Shown piece after piece: positions 46,541 through 60,355 of a DNA stretch of 64,000 nt (positions within the stretch are counted from its first letter, which is position 1; each line of letters begins with the position of its first letter). The translations under genes were made by a program, and so were the position numbers. A model generated the notes under the pieces. The model was not told where the DNA came from and did no database searches. It saw nothing but the letters and a program-made list of their open reading frames with translations. The stretch lies in assembly GCA_023213395.1 (NCBI GenBank), contig CM041465.1:102431741-102495740 (forward strand). Reading direction: 5' to 3'. The DNA comes from Cycas panzhihuaensis (lineage: Eukaryota > Cycadophyta).

Positions 46541-47191
46541 TATATCAGTTATTCAATCATATCCCCCTAATATACCCAACTAGCTTGGTATGAGGACTCT
46601 ATATTATAGACCTAATTATGAATTAGTGGCATATGAGATCATAGATCTAAGCATAAGGCAAGGTTAGGATAAGGAGTTTAGAGTACCTCTATTTAGATTA
46701 GATGACTTTAAACTAGCTAGTTATAGAACCATATGATAATATGCTTCCATAGTCTAGTGATGAGGTAGATGAAGTAGAGGTAGAAACATAGCCATTCCCA
46801 CCAGATGATGGCGATAAAGGTAGAGATATGGGTAGATTAGAGTTTATACTAAATGATGGGGTTGCGTAAGCACTTCAATAGTTGGATAAAGTAGATAAGG
46901 AAGAGATTGGTAGGGTAGATCAACCAATTAGAGGAGAGAGAGCTATTGGTATGAGGATAGAGTAAAACAGTGTATTACAAAGCCATCATTAATAAAGTAT
47001 TAACAAAATTTCTACATAATACAAGTTGTATTGAGAAAACACCTTTGGGCCATGATGCCCATTTAAATAGTCAGGACATTGGGGTTTCCCAACATCTACC
47101 AACAATTGGTGTTAAAAAACACCATTAAAATATTGGGTGAATGGGTCAGTTAGGGTGGTTGGAGTCAAATTCATGCCACTCAATGCCAACA
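46541..47191 (-). repeat. Presumed 3' LTR region of C9
   Basis: The C9 pol tail ends near 47200, and minus-strand TGTTGGCATTGAG at 47191 makes a plausible LTR start. The outer end is unknown, and 46700-46960 is GA-rich. Confidence is low because the 5' LTR could not be matched. Confidence 0.3.
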
Positions 47192-50100
47192 TACTTTTTA
47201 GAATTCCTTTAATAAATATTATTCCATTATTCTCTTACACAATGTTCATTAGGGATGATTCCAATATTATCTTTAAATTTGTGAAACTTAATTCTTCTAA
47301 GAGGCTTAGTAAAGATGTCTACCACTTATTCATCTGTGTGATAATAAACCAATTCAATCTTACCAATTTGTACCAATTCCCTAATAAAGTAATATCGTAT
47401 TTTAATATATTTCATTCACCCATGAAACACTAGATTACATGTCATTTGAATTGTACTCTAATTATCACACATCATGTGTGTAGTCCTATCATGTTTCATT
47501 TGTAAGTCTTAGAGTAATCGATATAGCCAAATTGTTTCAAATGCTCCTACTATTGCTACTTTATACTCTACTTCTATAGTAGACAAGGATACCATGTTTT
47601 GTTTCTTGGTACTCCAAGTAATTGATGTTGATCCCATATTGAAAGTGTAACTAGATGTGGATTTCTTATCATCAACACAACCTGCCTAGTCTGAATTTGT
47701 GTAGCCAATCAACTTGAAATCTATCGCGGACTTATAATATAACCCATAACTAATTGTGCTTTTTAAGTATCAAAGTATTCTCTTCGCTACTTGACAATGT
47801 ATTATCTTGGTTTTTTGCATAAATCTAGATACCACACTTGCTAAATGAAAGATATTGGGTAGAGTTAATGTTAGGTAGATTAATCTACCAATTAGTTGCC
47901 TATAGAGTATAGGATCAACTAATGCAGAATCATGAAACTTAGATAATTTTATTCCAATTTTTGCTAGTGTATCCAATGCCTTGCTATCATTCATCTTGAA
48001 CTTTTGAAGTAAATCTAGGATATATTTCCTTTGAGATACAAAAATTCCATTCTCATCTTGCTGTACTTTTAAGCCTAGTAAGTAATGCATGAGACCCAAG
48101 TCAGTCATCTCAAATTCTTTGAACATGTCATCTTTGAACTTTTGTGGCAATTGAGAGTCATTTCTTGTATAGACTATCATTAATATATAGTTCCAAAATA
48201 AGTATTGAATCTCTTTCAACCTTTATATATAGGTTAGGGTCTAATTAATTTCTTTTGAACCCTTTGTCTCTGAAATATTTGTTTATCTTAGAGTACTAAG
48301 CTCTAGGTACTTATTTTAATCCATACAAGGCCTTCTTGAGTTTATATACCTTGTTTTCCTCCTCCTTAACTTCAAAGCCTTTGGATTGTTAAACATAAAT
48401 CTCCTCTTCTATGTATCCATTTAGGAAGGCACTTTTGAAATCCATTTATTGAACGATCTATCCCTTTTATGCAGCAAGACTCAACATAAGATATATTATT
48501 TCCATTCTAGCTATAGGAGCAAAGGTTTCGTTGTAGTTAATTCCTTTAATTTGAGTATACTCTTTGGGTACTAGCCTTGCTTTATGCTTGTTAATAGAGC
48601 CATTAGACCTGAATTTTATTTTGTAAACCTAATTAGTGACAATTACCGATTCGTTTAGAGGGAGATCAACTAGTTTCCATGTGTCATTCTTGACCAAATT
48701 ATTGTACTCCTCCTACATTATATTCTCCCATTCCTATTTAGTATTTGGACTCTTTAAAGGTATGAGACTTATATGATTTTAAGATTTATCTCATTAGGAT
48801 GAAGTTGATCCTATTAGAACATGTAGATCTGCTTTCAAAATTGTTGTCTAGTATATTTTTTGGATCATGATGTCTTTGTACCTACTTTGGAACATTGTGA
48901 TTGAATGTAGAAACTCCAGCCTTATTAGGACTTGATTCATGTATTGTTGCCATATTTGAAGGTACATTTATCAATGCAGGTCATGAATCAAACTCTATTA
49001 TGATGTTCTTTCCCTTGTCTTTTTTTATTTCTACTTTATAATGATCATCCTCTTTAAAGATAATATCTCTACTCATGATTATTTTCTTTTCCTTGGAGTC
49101 AAATAATTTATAGGATCTAGTTAAATCACAATATCCTATAAATATACATTTAGTATATTTATCATCCAGTTTTATTCTCTTTTACTCTAGTATATAAGTA
49201 AATGCTAGACAACCATAGATTTTCAAGTGGTAAACACTTGGCTTATGTCTTATCCAAGCCTTTTCTAGTGCAACCCACCTAAGGACCTTAATGGTATACC
49301 TATTCAATAGATAAACTATTGTGTGTATAGCTTTTATCCAAAATTCATGCCTAAGCTACTTGTCCTTAAGCATGCATCTTGCCATCTTAACAATGTTCCT
49401 ATTCTTTCTTTCTATCACCCCATTATGCTATGGAGTATATGGATTGATATATTATCTTATTAAGCCATGATGGATATAAAAATCTTTGAATTCATTTGAG
49501 ATGAAATTTCCCCCATTATCTGATCTAAATAAGAGGATCTTATGCCCACTTTATTTTTTTTTAAAGGATTTGAAGTCAACAAACCATAAATAGGCATCTA
49601 ATTTGAACTTTAGAAAATATACTCAAGTTTTTCTAGTAAAGTCATCAATAAATGTCATAAAATATTTAGCATCTCCAAGTGAGGGTACATCTGTGGGACT
49701 ACATAAATCTACGTAAATCAATTGGAGGGAACCTTATGTTTTATAACTATTATCTAGAAAGCTCTCTCTAATTTACTTTCTGAGTAGATACCCTTCATAT
49801 ATTTCTTTGTTTCCTTCAATGTTAGGCAAACCTTCAACTATTTCTATTCTCTTCATTAGAGCTAAGATACTATAGCTTAGATAACCAAATCGTTTATGTC
49901 ATATGTCACTTCCAACTTTAGTAGAGGCTTTTAAAGCATAATTATTTATTGAAGGAATGACTAACTTAAATAGTCAATCACTAGTCATTTATCCCTTGGC
50001 TACAATGGCTTTATTCATTCTCTTGTCTTAAATTGTGCACTCATTGCTATTGAAGATTACCTTATAATCTTATTCCATCATTTATCGTACAGAAAGTAGG

Positions 50101-51274
50101 TACTTTTTCAAGGCAAGTACATGGAATACATCATCGATGTATCTAATTTATCTTAATTCCATAGTTATGGTAATATTACCTCTGCCAATTAACTTATGTG
50201 AAGTGTTATCCCCAAATATAATCTTTTATTTTTTAGTTTTATCAATATTTTAAAATTTTCCTCCTTATATATCATATGAGTTCAGCATCCTAAATCTATA
50301 TACTAGCTATCCTTTTCTTTACTTGTTATAAGACTCGATAGGAAAAGTCTATCATTTGTTCTACTTTCAGTTATGGTATTTATACTTCCTTTTTATTGGC
50401 TTATATTTTTGGCAAAGCAATGGTCCTCTATATGCCCAATTTTATGATAATATAATCATTATATTAGTCCTCTATTTCCTTGACTATAGCTTCTACTTCT
50501 AGAGGATCCTCTTCCTCTTTTAAAAAATGGGGTTTGATTTTGGCCTTGACAACCTATATGATTTTATCCTTGAAAGCATTGACTTAGTCCTAAATAATTT
50601 TCTTATCCTTGATATTTACTATGTCCATGGTAACAATGATTTTATTCTTATATTCTACCTTGATTATGGAAGTTGTTCCTCCCTTAGTACCTCTGATTTA
50701 GTAGTTGGTATCTTTGAGGAGGTTCTTAACATTGTTACCTTGATTTTTGATATCTAAGATTTGATTTTTGATATGTCCTTTAGTTCTTAGGATTTGATTC
50801 TTGATATGTCATTTGGTTCCTTTCTCCTCTTCTAGGGGATGGATCCCTCCCTCTAGAACTTTATCCTTAGTTACTTTGCTTGATTCTTATCTTTATGGTA
50901 AAGGCATATTCTAAGGTTTCACATCCACCTTTCTTATCTTCGATAGCTAGGAGCATGGAACTCAATTATTTAATCTTGATGGTACTTAGATCCTTTAAAA
51001 TTTTAATTCTTGTAGCTACCATTTTAAATCTTTTAACTTTTTCATCACATCTCAAGATTCTCTCTATAACCCTTTATTCGGTTAACACTTCTCCAAGGGA
51101 TCTTATCTGGTTGACTAAGTCTTAGACCTTGATAATGAATTTATTAATACTTTCACATAGTGTCATCTTCAAGTTCTTAAATTTGCTTCTAAGGGATTGA
51201 AGCTGAGTTGATATGACTCCTTTATAAATCAACTTTAGAGTATCCCAAGATTCCATTGATGCAATGGCTTCACT
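47192..51274 (-). pseudogene. Copia gag-pol remnant (C9), main part
   Basis: Gag (C-terminal two thirds) runs from 51274 to about 50470: MESWDTLKLIYKGV, LVNQIRSLGEVLTE, RVIERILR; knuckle region near 50400-50460. GAG-pre-integrase 49790-50060, integrase about 49280-49780, RT 47770-48720 (EFEMTDLGLMHYLLGLKV, YRQLIGRLIYL), RNase H 47230-47760 (GYTNSD, SITWSTKKQNMVSLSTIEVE, MCDN, IFTKPL). Order and length are those of a complete copia pol. Stops lie mainly at Gln and Trp codons, including TAA at 51124-51122 and 51076-51074, mirrored in C1. The N-terminal gag resumes at 58732, on the far side of the C10 insertion. Confidence 0.85.
51270..51274. repeat. Target-site duplication of C10, left copy
   Basis: TCACT precedes the C10 LTR; TTACT follows the other LTR at 58732-58736, a single C to T difference. 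Confidence 0.7.
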
Positions 51275-51587
51275 TGAAAGAGGTTAATGTATCAAGGTCA
51301 TTTGTGTATATTAATTAAGTGACCTTAGGATATATTATTAATATTAGTCTCTTAGTAAAATATGCTTTATGTGTATTTGGATGTAATTTTAGGTTTATGT
51401 CATTAGGTAAGAAAATCCTAACCCTAATGTATACCCTTAATAATAAAAGGCAAAATCTCAATGAATGAGTCATTATTCATTCTCACCTCTAAGCTTTGCT
51501 CTCATATATTATTTTTATTTCTTCTTCATTCTCCATTACCATTGTATGCATGTGAGTGATTTATTCCTTAGATCCATCCTTCCTTCA
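51275..51587 (+). repeat. 5' LTR of C10
   Basis: TGAAAGAGGTTAATGTAT ... TCCTTCCTTCA. Contains AATAATAAAAGGC near 51440, a likely poly(A) signal. Matches 58419-58731 along its full length. Confidence 0.92.
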
Positions 51588-51589
51588 TG

Positions 51590-51602
51590 TGGTATCAGAG
51601 TT
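51590..51602 (+). other. Primer-binding site of C10
   Basis: TGGTATCAGAGTT matches the tRNA-iMet complement for 11 bases, two bases after the LTR. Confidence 0.9.
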
Positions 51603-53557
51603 AGAAGGGGATCTATTCACTCCATTCCACTTGCATGGAGTCATTTTGCCTCTCCTTCACCTTCAATGCAAAGTATTAAGAGTGCACTTATTATTTTTAA
51701 AATTTTGAGAGTTTTCTTATCATACAAAACTTGTATTTTATTTATAACATATTTTATTATCCTCTATTTATTTGCAAGTGCATTAAGGATCAAAACTGTT
51801 AGCCAGAAAAAGGTTTCCTAACTTTAGGCTCCTAAAAATATTAGTTTTTTATTAATCTTTGTAGCTAATTTTAAATTTTATTAAGGGAGATTCTATTGAT
51901 TTTACATTATAAATCAATTTTTAGTTATAAAATATATGTTATAAAGATATAGAAAAAAATTTTAGCTACTTGTAGGTGGCAGAAAACAGCCAAAATTATT
52001 AAAAAAAAAAAGTTGTTCAGACCTACAAGAGGTGAAAAATTAAAGTTGCCTATTTTTGCTAAAAATTTATAGGGAGGGATGCCTAAGTAAGATAAATATT
52101 TTTTAAAGTAAGATAAATCTTTTTATCTTCTACACCATCTTTAAATTCTGCCTCGATCGACTTCAAAAAGTAAAAGTTTAGACAGCCCTAATCTGACTAC
52201 TTTTTAAGAAATTTTCTCAAAACTTTCAATACATATCAAATTTTCTTAAGGGCTTTAATATATCTAGTCTTAAGGAATCTAATAAATCAAGTTTTATTAA
52301 ATTTAATGTACCAAAGAAAGTGATTTCTTCAAAATTTGGATTTCTACCAACGAAAGTCTCATAAGTGTTTCAGCGAGTTTCAAGCTATTTTTGCTCATGT
52401 TTAGAAGTTTTGCTAGAAGACTTTTTGACTCATCATAATGAGATATATCATCTAGGAGAGTAAAATTTTGAGCCAAAATGTTTCAACAGTTTTGTATGGT
52501 TACATGGTCATATAGAAGTTTCTGATAGAAGATTCAGATTCCTCTCATTTTTCCTAATACTTTCTCTTTTGGTCAAAATTTAAGTTTAGAAATAAAATTT
52601 TAAGTTCTTTTTTTTTCTTTTTCTTTTTTTAACAAAAAAGAAGGGGTTTTTCAAATGGAAAAAATAAAAATAAACTCATTGTAATAGTAAAACACTTAGA
52701 TAGTAGCAAAATTTGGTGTTTATACTTAATATCTTTGTATGGTTGTTCATGTGTCTACATATTAATAACAAAAGTAACATAAAGGAGGCATAAAAGTAAG
52801 CATCAACACATTATCAATACATTGCAGCAATATAAATATAAATATATTTATATATTTCTTAAAATGAACTTATTACGTTTAACTTATATCATTAGTTTTT
52901 GACTTATGCGCACACTCACCTTGATTGAAATAGAGCATAGTTGGCCAAAGTTTATGCCCTAAGGGAGGTGTAAATTTTATATTGGGTCTAGTCTTAACTG
53001 AAATACTAGTAGAGCAATAGGTTAGCCATACCTATGGGCTCCCTTCAAGGATTATTCTAATAACTAGCTGAGATAACTAAATCCTTGATGCAAGATTAAA
53101 ATTAACCTAGTCCAATATCTATCATAGTCATGAGATATGCACGTACCATTTAACTCTTTGGAGGAGGTATATAGCTACTCATTGGTGAACTAGATGAGAA
53201 CTATGAGTACTTGGGCTCCACTATGACTTAGATTTTATCACCAAGTGTAGATACATATATCATAAGTGAAGGCCTTAATCATATACTAGAAGTCTTAGGC
53301 ATTGAAACTTCACCTATATTTAGATATAAGTTAGAGGTTAGTGGTATATCACATCACTACTCTTTATTAACTCCATATTAGGCCTTATTATTGCATTATT
53401 TCTTATACTCATTCTTCATAGTTATTGAAAAATACTTAATTATTGCTTACCTCCTCATTATAGTATTTATTTCTGTACCCCTATTGTGCCAGGTGTACTA
53501 GCCACACATGTTAGTGGTATATACTTCTATCATCTCTTCTACTGCTTTATTATCGCC
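51603..53557 (+). other. Long leader of C10, gene-free
   Basis: Almost 2 kb between primer site and gag with no recognised protein or repeat. The part 52880-53400 reads like ordinary unique sequence rather than AT-rich leader and may be a further insertion. Confidence 0.4.
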
Positions 53558-56500
53558 ATGTCATCTCAATTCAATACCCATTATGCTTATAATAGCTATA
53601 ACACCTGCTTTCGGTGGAACCACTCCAATAACTCCTACATATATCATAGCCAAACTATAATGGAAGATAGATGATAAAAAGATTCATGCAAAAATTCTAT
53701 TAGTTATTGATCACTCCTTGCATAACTTAATTGATGAAGAATAATATGATACAGCTTGGAAGGTCCCTGAAGTTCTCAAGAAGAACTTTGATACTAAGTT
53801 AGAATTAGAATCTATTCATCTTATTCTAAAAATGAATAAACTAAAAATATATAAAAGATGAGCTTGTGAGACAATAAGTCTCCTTCGACCAATAAAACAA
53901 GTAATTGATAAAGATTTTAAGACCTAATGTATTACTTGGGTATTCTTGATCTAATCATATATATATGTCCTTGATTATAAAAATTTGCTTAGAAGCCTTC
54001 AATATAATAAAATATTGAAGGCACTTAACTTTAAAGCACTTACTTAGAAGCCCATAGAATTTGACAAGACCTTTGATACCAACTTTATAGCCTCTAACTC
54101 TCTTCTAAATGTAGCCTTTTAAGTAGAATAATAAGCTTACTATACAAAGAATCAAGGTCCCTTTCATGGCAAAGGAAATAACTGAACAAGAGGAAGAGAA
54201 AGAAATATAGGAAATTATCCATAAGGTCAAATAAATCCTTAGTTACAACCTCGACAATCTCAAGGCCAAGGTCCATCTGAATAAAAAATAAGATAGTCAA
54301 GCCAAATTAGTACCCCTTCAGGGAATAATAATCAAACTATTATGTGTGATCAAAATAACCATAAATGGCACTTTACAAAAGACTACAAAACTTCTATTTA
54401 TAAGTTGGCCAAGTTCCAACTGAAACATGGACCTCACAATGTTGAAGAAACTTGTGAAGAATCATTTAGTGATGTAAGTTTTTCTCAAGCTTACTTTTAA
54501 AAAATTAAGGGATCTTTAGCATCAAATATCATTAACTAACCATAGAGATACTTTGAAGCTTAATGTACATATATCACTTGTAAATTTCCTTCACCAATGC
54601 TAACTCCTGTTAGAATTATAAATAATGTTTCTTTAATCGATAGACAATGGATCATGAACATAGGAGCAACTTACTATATGATATATAATAACAATCTATA
54701 CCAAACATTTGACTTAAATATGCAAGGAGTTATTCACATGGCTAACAAATCATAACAACCTATTAAAGGAATTGGTAACATTTACCTAAAACTCCCAGGC
54801 TTAAGATATTTTACATTACTTGATATCCTATGCATACCCAATCTTAAATAAAACTTGCTCTTCTTATTTACACTTGTCTCTCATGGATTTAATCTGAGTG
54901 TAACCACAAATAACCAAACTCTCCATGTCATTTACCCTCTAACTGATCAAGTGGTCTTGATTGGATATCTCATTAGAAAACTCTTTCAATTAAATAACTC
55001 TCTATCTTTTGAAGTCCATTCTCCCCAAAGCTCTTGTGTAGATGAAGAATTTATATTTAACACCATCTTAACCCACCTACTGTTGTCACTAGAAGCTCCT
55101 TGGCATGCTTGCATAGGCGATGTTTACATCAATAGACTTCAAGATCTTTGTAACACTCTTCTAGGTCTTCCAAAGTTCTCCTTCAAGCCTTTCAAATGTG
55201 AAGCTTATATCATTGCCAAATCTTATTGACAACCCTTTCCTAGAAGTCAGTGGAAATTGAGCTATCCATTATAATTGGTATACTCTAATCTATGTGGGCT
55301 AATGTACATTCCTTCACTAAAGGGCAAGTTCTATTATATTTCTTTCATTAATGATTTTACTAAGAAGTATAGGTAGCTTTTCTACACAAGAAAGATGAAG
55401 CCTTCTATGTATTCAAAGAATTTAATGCTCGTACTAAAAAAGAGTTATGTTATCAACTCAAATATCTTTAAATTGATAATGGTGGTGAATATACCTTGCA
55501 TGAGTTTGAAAGCTACCTTTGAGACAATCGCATCAAATATTAAATAATAGTAGTAGGTACCCCATAACAAAATAGAGTTGCCAAGTACATGAATAGGACA
55601 ATCATGAACATGGCTCAAGTTATATTGGTACACAAAAATATACCTATCTACCTATGGGCCAAATCCATCTAGATAGTTGTTTATTGCATTAATGTAATTA
55701 ACCCATTAAAGAAAGGACAATTATCTAATGAAAAGTAGTCAAAACAACCCCCTATTATTCACTACTTAAAATTTTTAGCTCTATATACTATGCCCATATT
55801 CTAGATGTAGATCAAAATAAACTCCATCCAAAGGTACTTAAAGACATCTTTGTCAAATACCCTATAGATAAGAAAAGGTATAAGATGTTTATACCTTCAC
55901 AATAAAAAATTATCATCACCACAGATATTACTTTTGTAGAGATAGAGGATCAGATGGTTAGACTAGACTATAAAACACACTCACGCTGCTACAATGATAT
56001 TATCATGTATGATGTTTAAATTCTAAAATTTGGGGAGGGGGACACATATGAATTACTCTAAATATTGGAAGCTGATAACATAGTCTCAGAGGATATAAGC
56101 TATGATTCTGAACCAATGAGTGTATATCTAGCATCATCTTTTAAAGATAACAGAGTTGACAAAGTCAAAGATATTATATCAGAATCATCCTCTCCTTCTT
56201 CAATTAATAAAGGAAAATTTATGGTAAAAAGATCGTCTTCTCTAGGCACATCAACATCCTCCTCATAAAATGATCATTTCAATGAATAATATGAGAACCA
56301 AGAAGTTGAGGAAATGAGGATGTCATTCCTAAATCAAGGATCTTATGAAGCCTGCTAGCTTAATAAGGACATATGACTAGATGAAATGGGTAAAAATGGC
56401 ACTTGAAGTATCCATAGAGAAAGGATGCATGAATTATTATATAGTAAGCTTGAACTGGCAAAACTACACCTTACTCTTAATGAAGAGCCCCTCTTATACT

Positions 56501-58029
56501 AGGAAGCTATAAAATATACAATTTAGAGAAATTTAATGAACTAAGAATATCGATCTCTTATAAAAAATAGTACATGGAAACTTGTTGATCTACCACTTGG
56601 TAGAAAGGTAGTTAAAAATAAATGGGTGTTCAAAAATAAATATTGATCAAATAACACCCTTGAAAAATACAAGGTGAGATTGGTAGCTAAAGGATTCACA
56701 TAAAAGGAAGGTATCGATTACACTAAAATATTTGAATGTATAACCAAGTGGCCTACAATTAGAACTCTTATGGTCTTGGTTGCTTAACAGGGTTGAAAAA
56801 TCTACTAGCTTGATATTAAAACTGTGTTTCTCAATGGGAATCTTGAAGAAAAAATTTACATAGCTCAACCAGAGGGATACAAGATCGAAGGTTAAGAGCA
56901 TAAGGTTTACAGGCTTGAAAAGTCCTTGTATAGCCTTAAATAAGCCCCTCGTGCTTGGTTTACTAAGTTGTCTAAAAGAATGAGGTAACTTAGATATAAG
57001 ATTTGTAACTACCAAGATATTAATGTAGCACTATTCATTAAGCAACAAAAAGACAAAGTTACTTATCTCATAATCTTTATGCATGATATGCTAGTAATGG
57101 GTAACAATGAACAGGCAATAAGCTAGCTAAAAAAGAACCTTGGTAAAACATTTAAATTGTCTAACCTCGAATTGATGAAATATTACTTGGAAATTTAAGT
57201 AATATAAAAGAATAGAAAAATCTTCCTCTCCCAAGAAAAATACATCAACGATCTTTTAACTAAATTTTAGTTAGAAGATGCTCAATCAATGGCTTTACCT
57301 ATGGACCCTAATACCAAACTCTCAGTTGATGGTGATACTAGGGAGGCAGATGCAACACTCTACAAGAAACTTGTAGGTAGTTTCATCTACATTATTAATA
57401 CAAGGCCAAACATTGTACACTCTATTAGTATTCTTACATGATTCATGACAAATCCTAAGTAGAATCACTAATAGACTGTAATTCGAGTGTTAAAATACCT
57501 AAAGATAACCAACAAATTTGTTCTATTATATGAACCTAATAATGAATTTAAGCTTTCTATATATACAGACTTAGACTTTATAAGAAATAAATATACAAGA
57601 AGATCTACGTTTGGGTATATAACATTTCTTGGAATATCATCAATATCGTGGAGATCTAGATGGCAAAAGATAGTTGTTGATTCAACTACTGAAGTTAAAT
57701 ACATTGTTATTTCTAAGACTAGTAAGGAGGTAATATGGATTAGAAAATTATTTGAAACATTGAATATCACCCAAACAAATCCTACTAGCATTTGTATGGA
57801 TAATTAATTAGTAATCCACATGGCAAAAAATTTTGTATTTCATGATTGTACCAAACACATAAGTACAAAAGTTTATAGGATTAGAGAATAAGTTCATGAT
57901 GGTACAATTCAATTAGAATATTATCCTATAGTAGTTCAAGTGGCTAATATCTTCACCAAATCGCTACAAAGGGTGAAGTTTGAATAATTCTAAAGGCAAC
58001 TCAACCTTAGGGTGTCCATCTTCAATTGA
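53558..58029 (+). pseudogene. C10 gag-pol polyprotein remnant
   Basis: ATG 53558 opens MSSQFNTHY; gag continues with a frameshift near 53610 (AWKVPEVLKKNFDTKLELES, near 53755-53815). The protease is degenerate near 54650-54700 (RQWIMNIGATYYM for DSGA). GAG-pre-integrase 54855-55220. Integrase 55230-55900: YYISFINDFTKKY, IDNGGEYTLHEFES near 55470-55515, and P-stop-QNRVAKYMNRT. RT about 56540-57300: STWKLVDLPLGRKVVKNKWV, LEKYKVRLVAKGFT, QLDIKTVFLNGNLEEKIY; the YVDD site reads FMHDM near 57080, so one catalytic Asp is lost. RNase H 57487-58000 (DLDFIRNKYTRRSTFGYI, SSISWRSRWQKIVVDSTTEV). It ends TGA 58027-58029. Motifs suggest an RE/Alex-like copia lineage (inference). Many Gln and Trp stops. Confidence 0.88.
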
Positions 58030-58406
58030 TCAAAGAATATGACAATAGGATCATCATACTCTATTATATTCATGAAAATCCCATGTGGGTACAAAAGGAT
58101 AAGGGTTATACTAGTTTTGGGAAATCATAATCTATGAAATCTCAAAAGAGCATAGGGGATGATTAAATGGTATATGGAGACTCAACAGATCAAGCTGCAT
58201 ATTTAGGCTACTTGGCTATCAGGCTACATCAAGAGCTACCTTAGCTATTTTGATTTATAAAAGGGGCTATAGATCTTAGAAAGTCCATGGATTTTTATTC
58301 CCCATGAGGGTTTTCCCATAAAAGTGTCATTTAGAATTTCAATGTAATAATAAATCTCAAATAAATACCTCATAGAATAGATTTTCTTCAAATAACCTTC
58401 CACCAT

Positions 58407-58418
58407 TAAGGAGGGGAT
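58407..58418 (+). other. Polypurine tract of C10
   Basis: TTAAGGAGGGGAT immediately before the 3' LTR TGAAAGAGG. Confidence 0.85.
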
Positions 58419-58731
58419 TGAAAGAGGTTAATGTATTAAAGTCATTTGTGTAGATTAATTAAATAACCCTAGGGCATATCATTAGCTTTAGTGTCTTAGT
58501 AAAATATACTTTATGTGCATTTATATGTAATTTTAAGTTCATATCATTAAGTAGGAAAATCCTAACCCTAATTCTCATCCTCAATAATAAAAGGTAAAAT
58601 CTTAAGGAGGGAGTCATTATTTATTCTTATCTCAAAGATTTACACTTATATCTTGTTTTTATCTCTTCTTCATTCTCCATTATCATTGTGTGTATGTAAG
58701 TGATTTATTTTTAAGATCCATCCTTCTTTTA
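58419..58731 (+). repeat. 3' LTR of C10
   Basis: Matches 51275-51587. The terminal CA of the 5' copy reads TA here. Confidence 0.92.
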
Positions 58732-58984
58732 TTACTCACTCTAGGAAATATATGGTCTTCTAAAGCATAGAAAACAAGAGTTAAGACTTCATCATCCTTT
58801 TCAACATATTCTCTATAATCTAGTTTCTCATCCAAAGTAGCATTTTCTCCAAGGTCATCAAATCTGTCTTTAATAAATTTTCACATATCTTTAGTTACCA
58901 AGGTTGGTCTCATCCTCTTACTCTAATTAAAGAAGTTATTCTATCAAATTTGGGTATGATCATATTTCTAAAAGTTGTTGCCAT
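58732..58984 (-). pseudogene. C9 gag N-terminal exile
   Basis: ATG at 58984 (MATTFRNMIIPKFDRITS), then MRPTLVTKDMWKFIKDRFDD and LTLVFYALEDHIFPRVS up to the C10 boundary. In C9 the next residues, EAIASMESWDTLKLIYKG, are found at 51274 downward. The gag of C9 is therefore split cleanly by C10, and this piece was displaced by 7.5 kb. Confidence 0.82.
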
Positions 58985-60355
58985 TGCAACTCAACTATCT
59001 TTAGCGTACCCAAAAAGATTTAAATAGATTTGTGTCCTATCTACCTAGGAGGTTTCTAATCTAGAGTTATATGTCTTAAGGTCTCCAAAGAAAGCTCTTA
59101 ATTTCTATCTTATCTAATAGTGCCTACTTACAACTAGTAAACTAAGGACCCAATATACCAATATGTGAGCTCAAGGCTCAATGTACCTCAATATATACGC
59201 TACAAAGAAGCTCAAAAACATCACTAATTTATTAGTACACTTGCATCAATCTTATGCCAAGTGATAGACCTAACATTGAGAGATTGACCAACCAAGGCAC
59301 TCACCCCCTCTAGGTCTAGCCTGGTATCCAAAATCTAAAATGAAAAAGGTTCTCCACTTTAGCCTACCACTTAATACACATAATAACTAATGGGTTGCTT
59401 AATAACTTACAGTATACCAAAGGCATATGTGAGGTGGTAACTTTAGGGGTCCTAATCATTTCCCTCACAAGGCTAGAAAATAAGGTGGTTAATTTAGGAG
59501 TTATCTTGTTAATATATAAAAATTAATATTAATTATGCTCTTCCTTACAAATAAGGTCCCTTTTACCAAAAATTAAAAATCTTGCTAGTAAATAAAATAA
59601 AATTAAATAATACTAAATAAAATAATCTAAAATGGTAAAAGGATTTAGAGAGCTCTTATTTATAAAAGTTTGACTCAAGATTATTTACTTCACTTTCAAG
59701 AGTAAACCTATATAAAATCAATTACAAAATATTTATGAGTTGAAATAATAGGCTAAAATCTACTAACAATAGTTAATACAATGATGTAGTATTAATATCC
59801 TTGAAAAATAGCTTTAAAATAATGAAAAAACACTCAAGTAAGGATCAATCAAGTAGGTTAACTTGAATAGCTTAAAAGTCCTACAAAATAACTTCAAATT
59901 AGTCTCGAACCAATTCTAGATTAAAGAGCCATAAGTAAGTTTTTTGACAGTTTAAATTGTTTAAAAAATGGACTCCTTCATCAAAAGTTATTATGAAAAA
60001 TGTAAAGACATCATTTTATGGCTAAAAATCATAAGAGGGCTTCTTTAATCCCCTTTAGAAAATAGGCCCTAATCACCAAATCACATCATATAGCCACCTA
60101 CTAATGAAAAGGAGGCTATAGACTTCATAATTTATCAAATTTAATTAGCTTGGTTAAAATACAAAACTATAAAATAGAGCTTAATATAATTTCAGACCTG
60201 CCCTTTTTATAAAGAAATAAGGTCATATGGACACAAAATATGATTTCCTACTAATGACTATAGAAAAGTGGGCACATGCACAATGTCATCACAGGATCAC
60301 ATGGTAAGCAAATATAGGTAACAAAATGACACTGCACATATACACCAGATTAACA
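58985..60355. other. Gene-free region, probable C9 leader and LTR plus other debris
   Basis: No coding signal. Upstream of C9 gag in minus sense, the natural place for its LTR. A weak primer-like ACATATTGGTATATTGGG (minus, near 59155-59172) is the only element-like motif. The LTR could not be paired with 46541-47191. Confidence 0.3.

Larger units (their letters stand above)
51275..58731 (+). mobile_element. Ty1/copia element C10 inserted in C9 gag
   Basis: LTRs of 313 bp each, primer site, PPT and target duplication define a 7.46-kb element, long for copia because of a leader of about 2 kb. Removing it restores the order of C9 gag. Confidence 0.92.
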
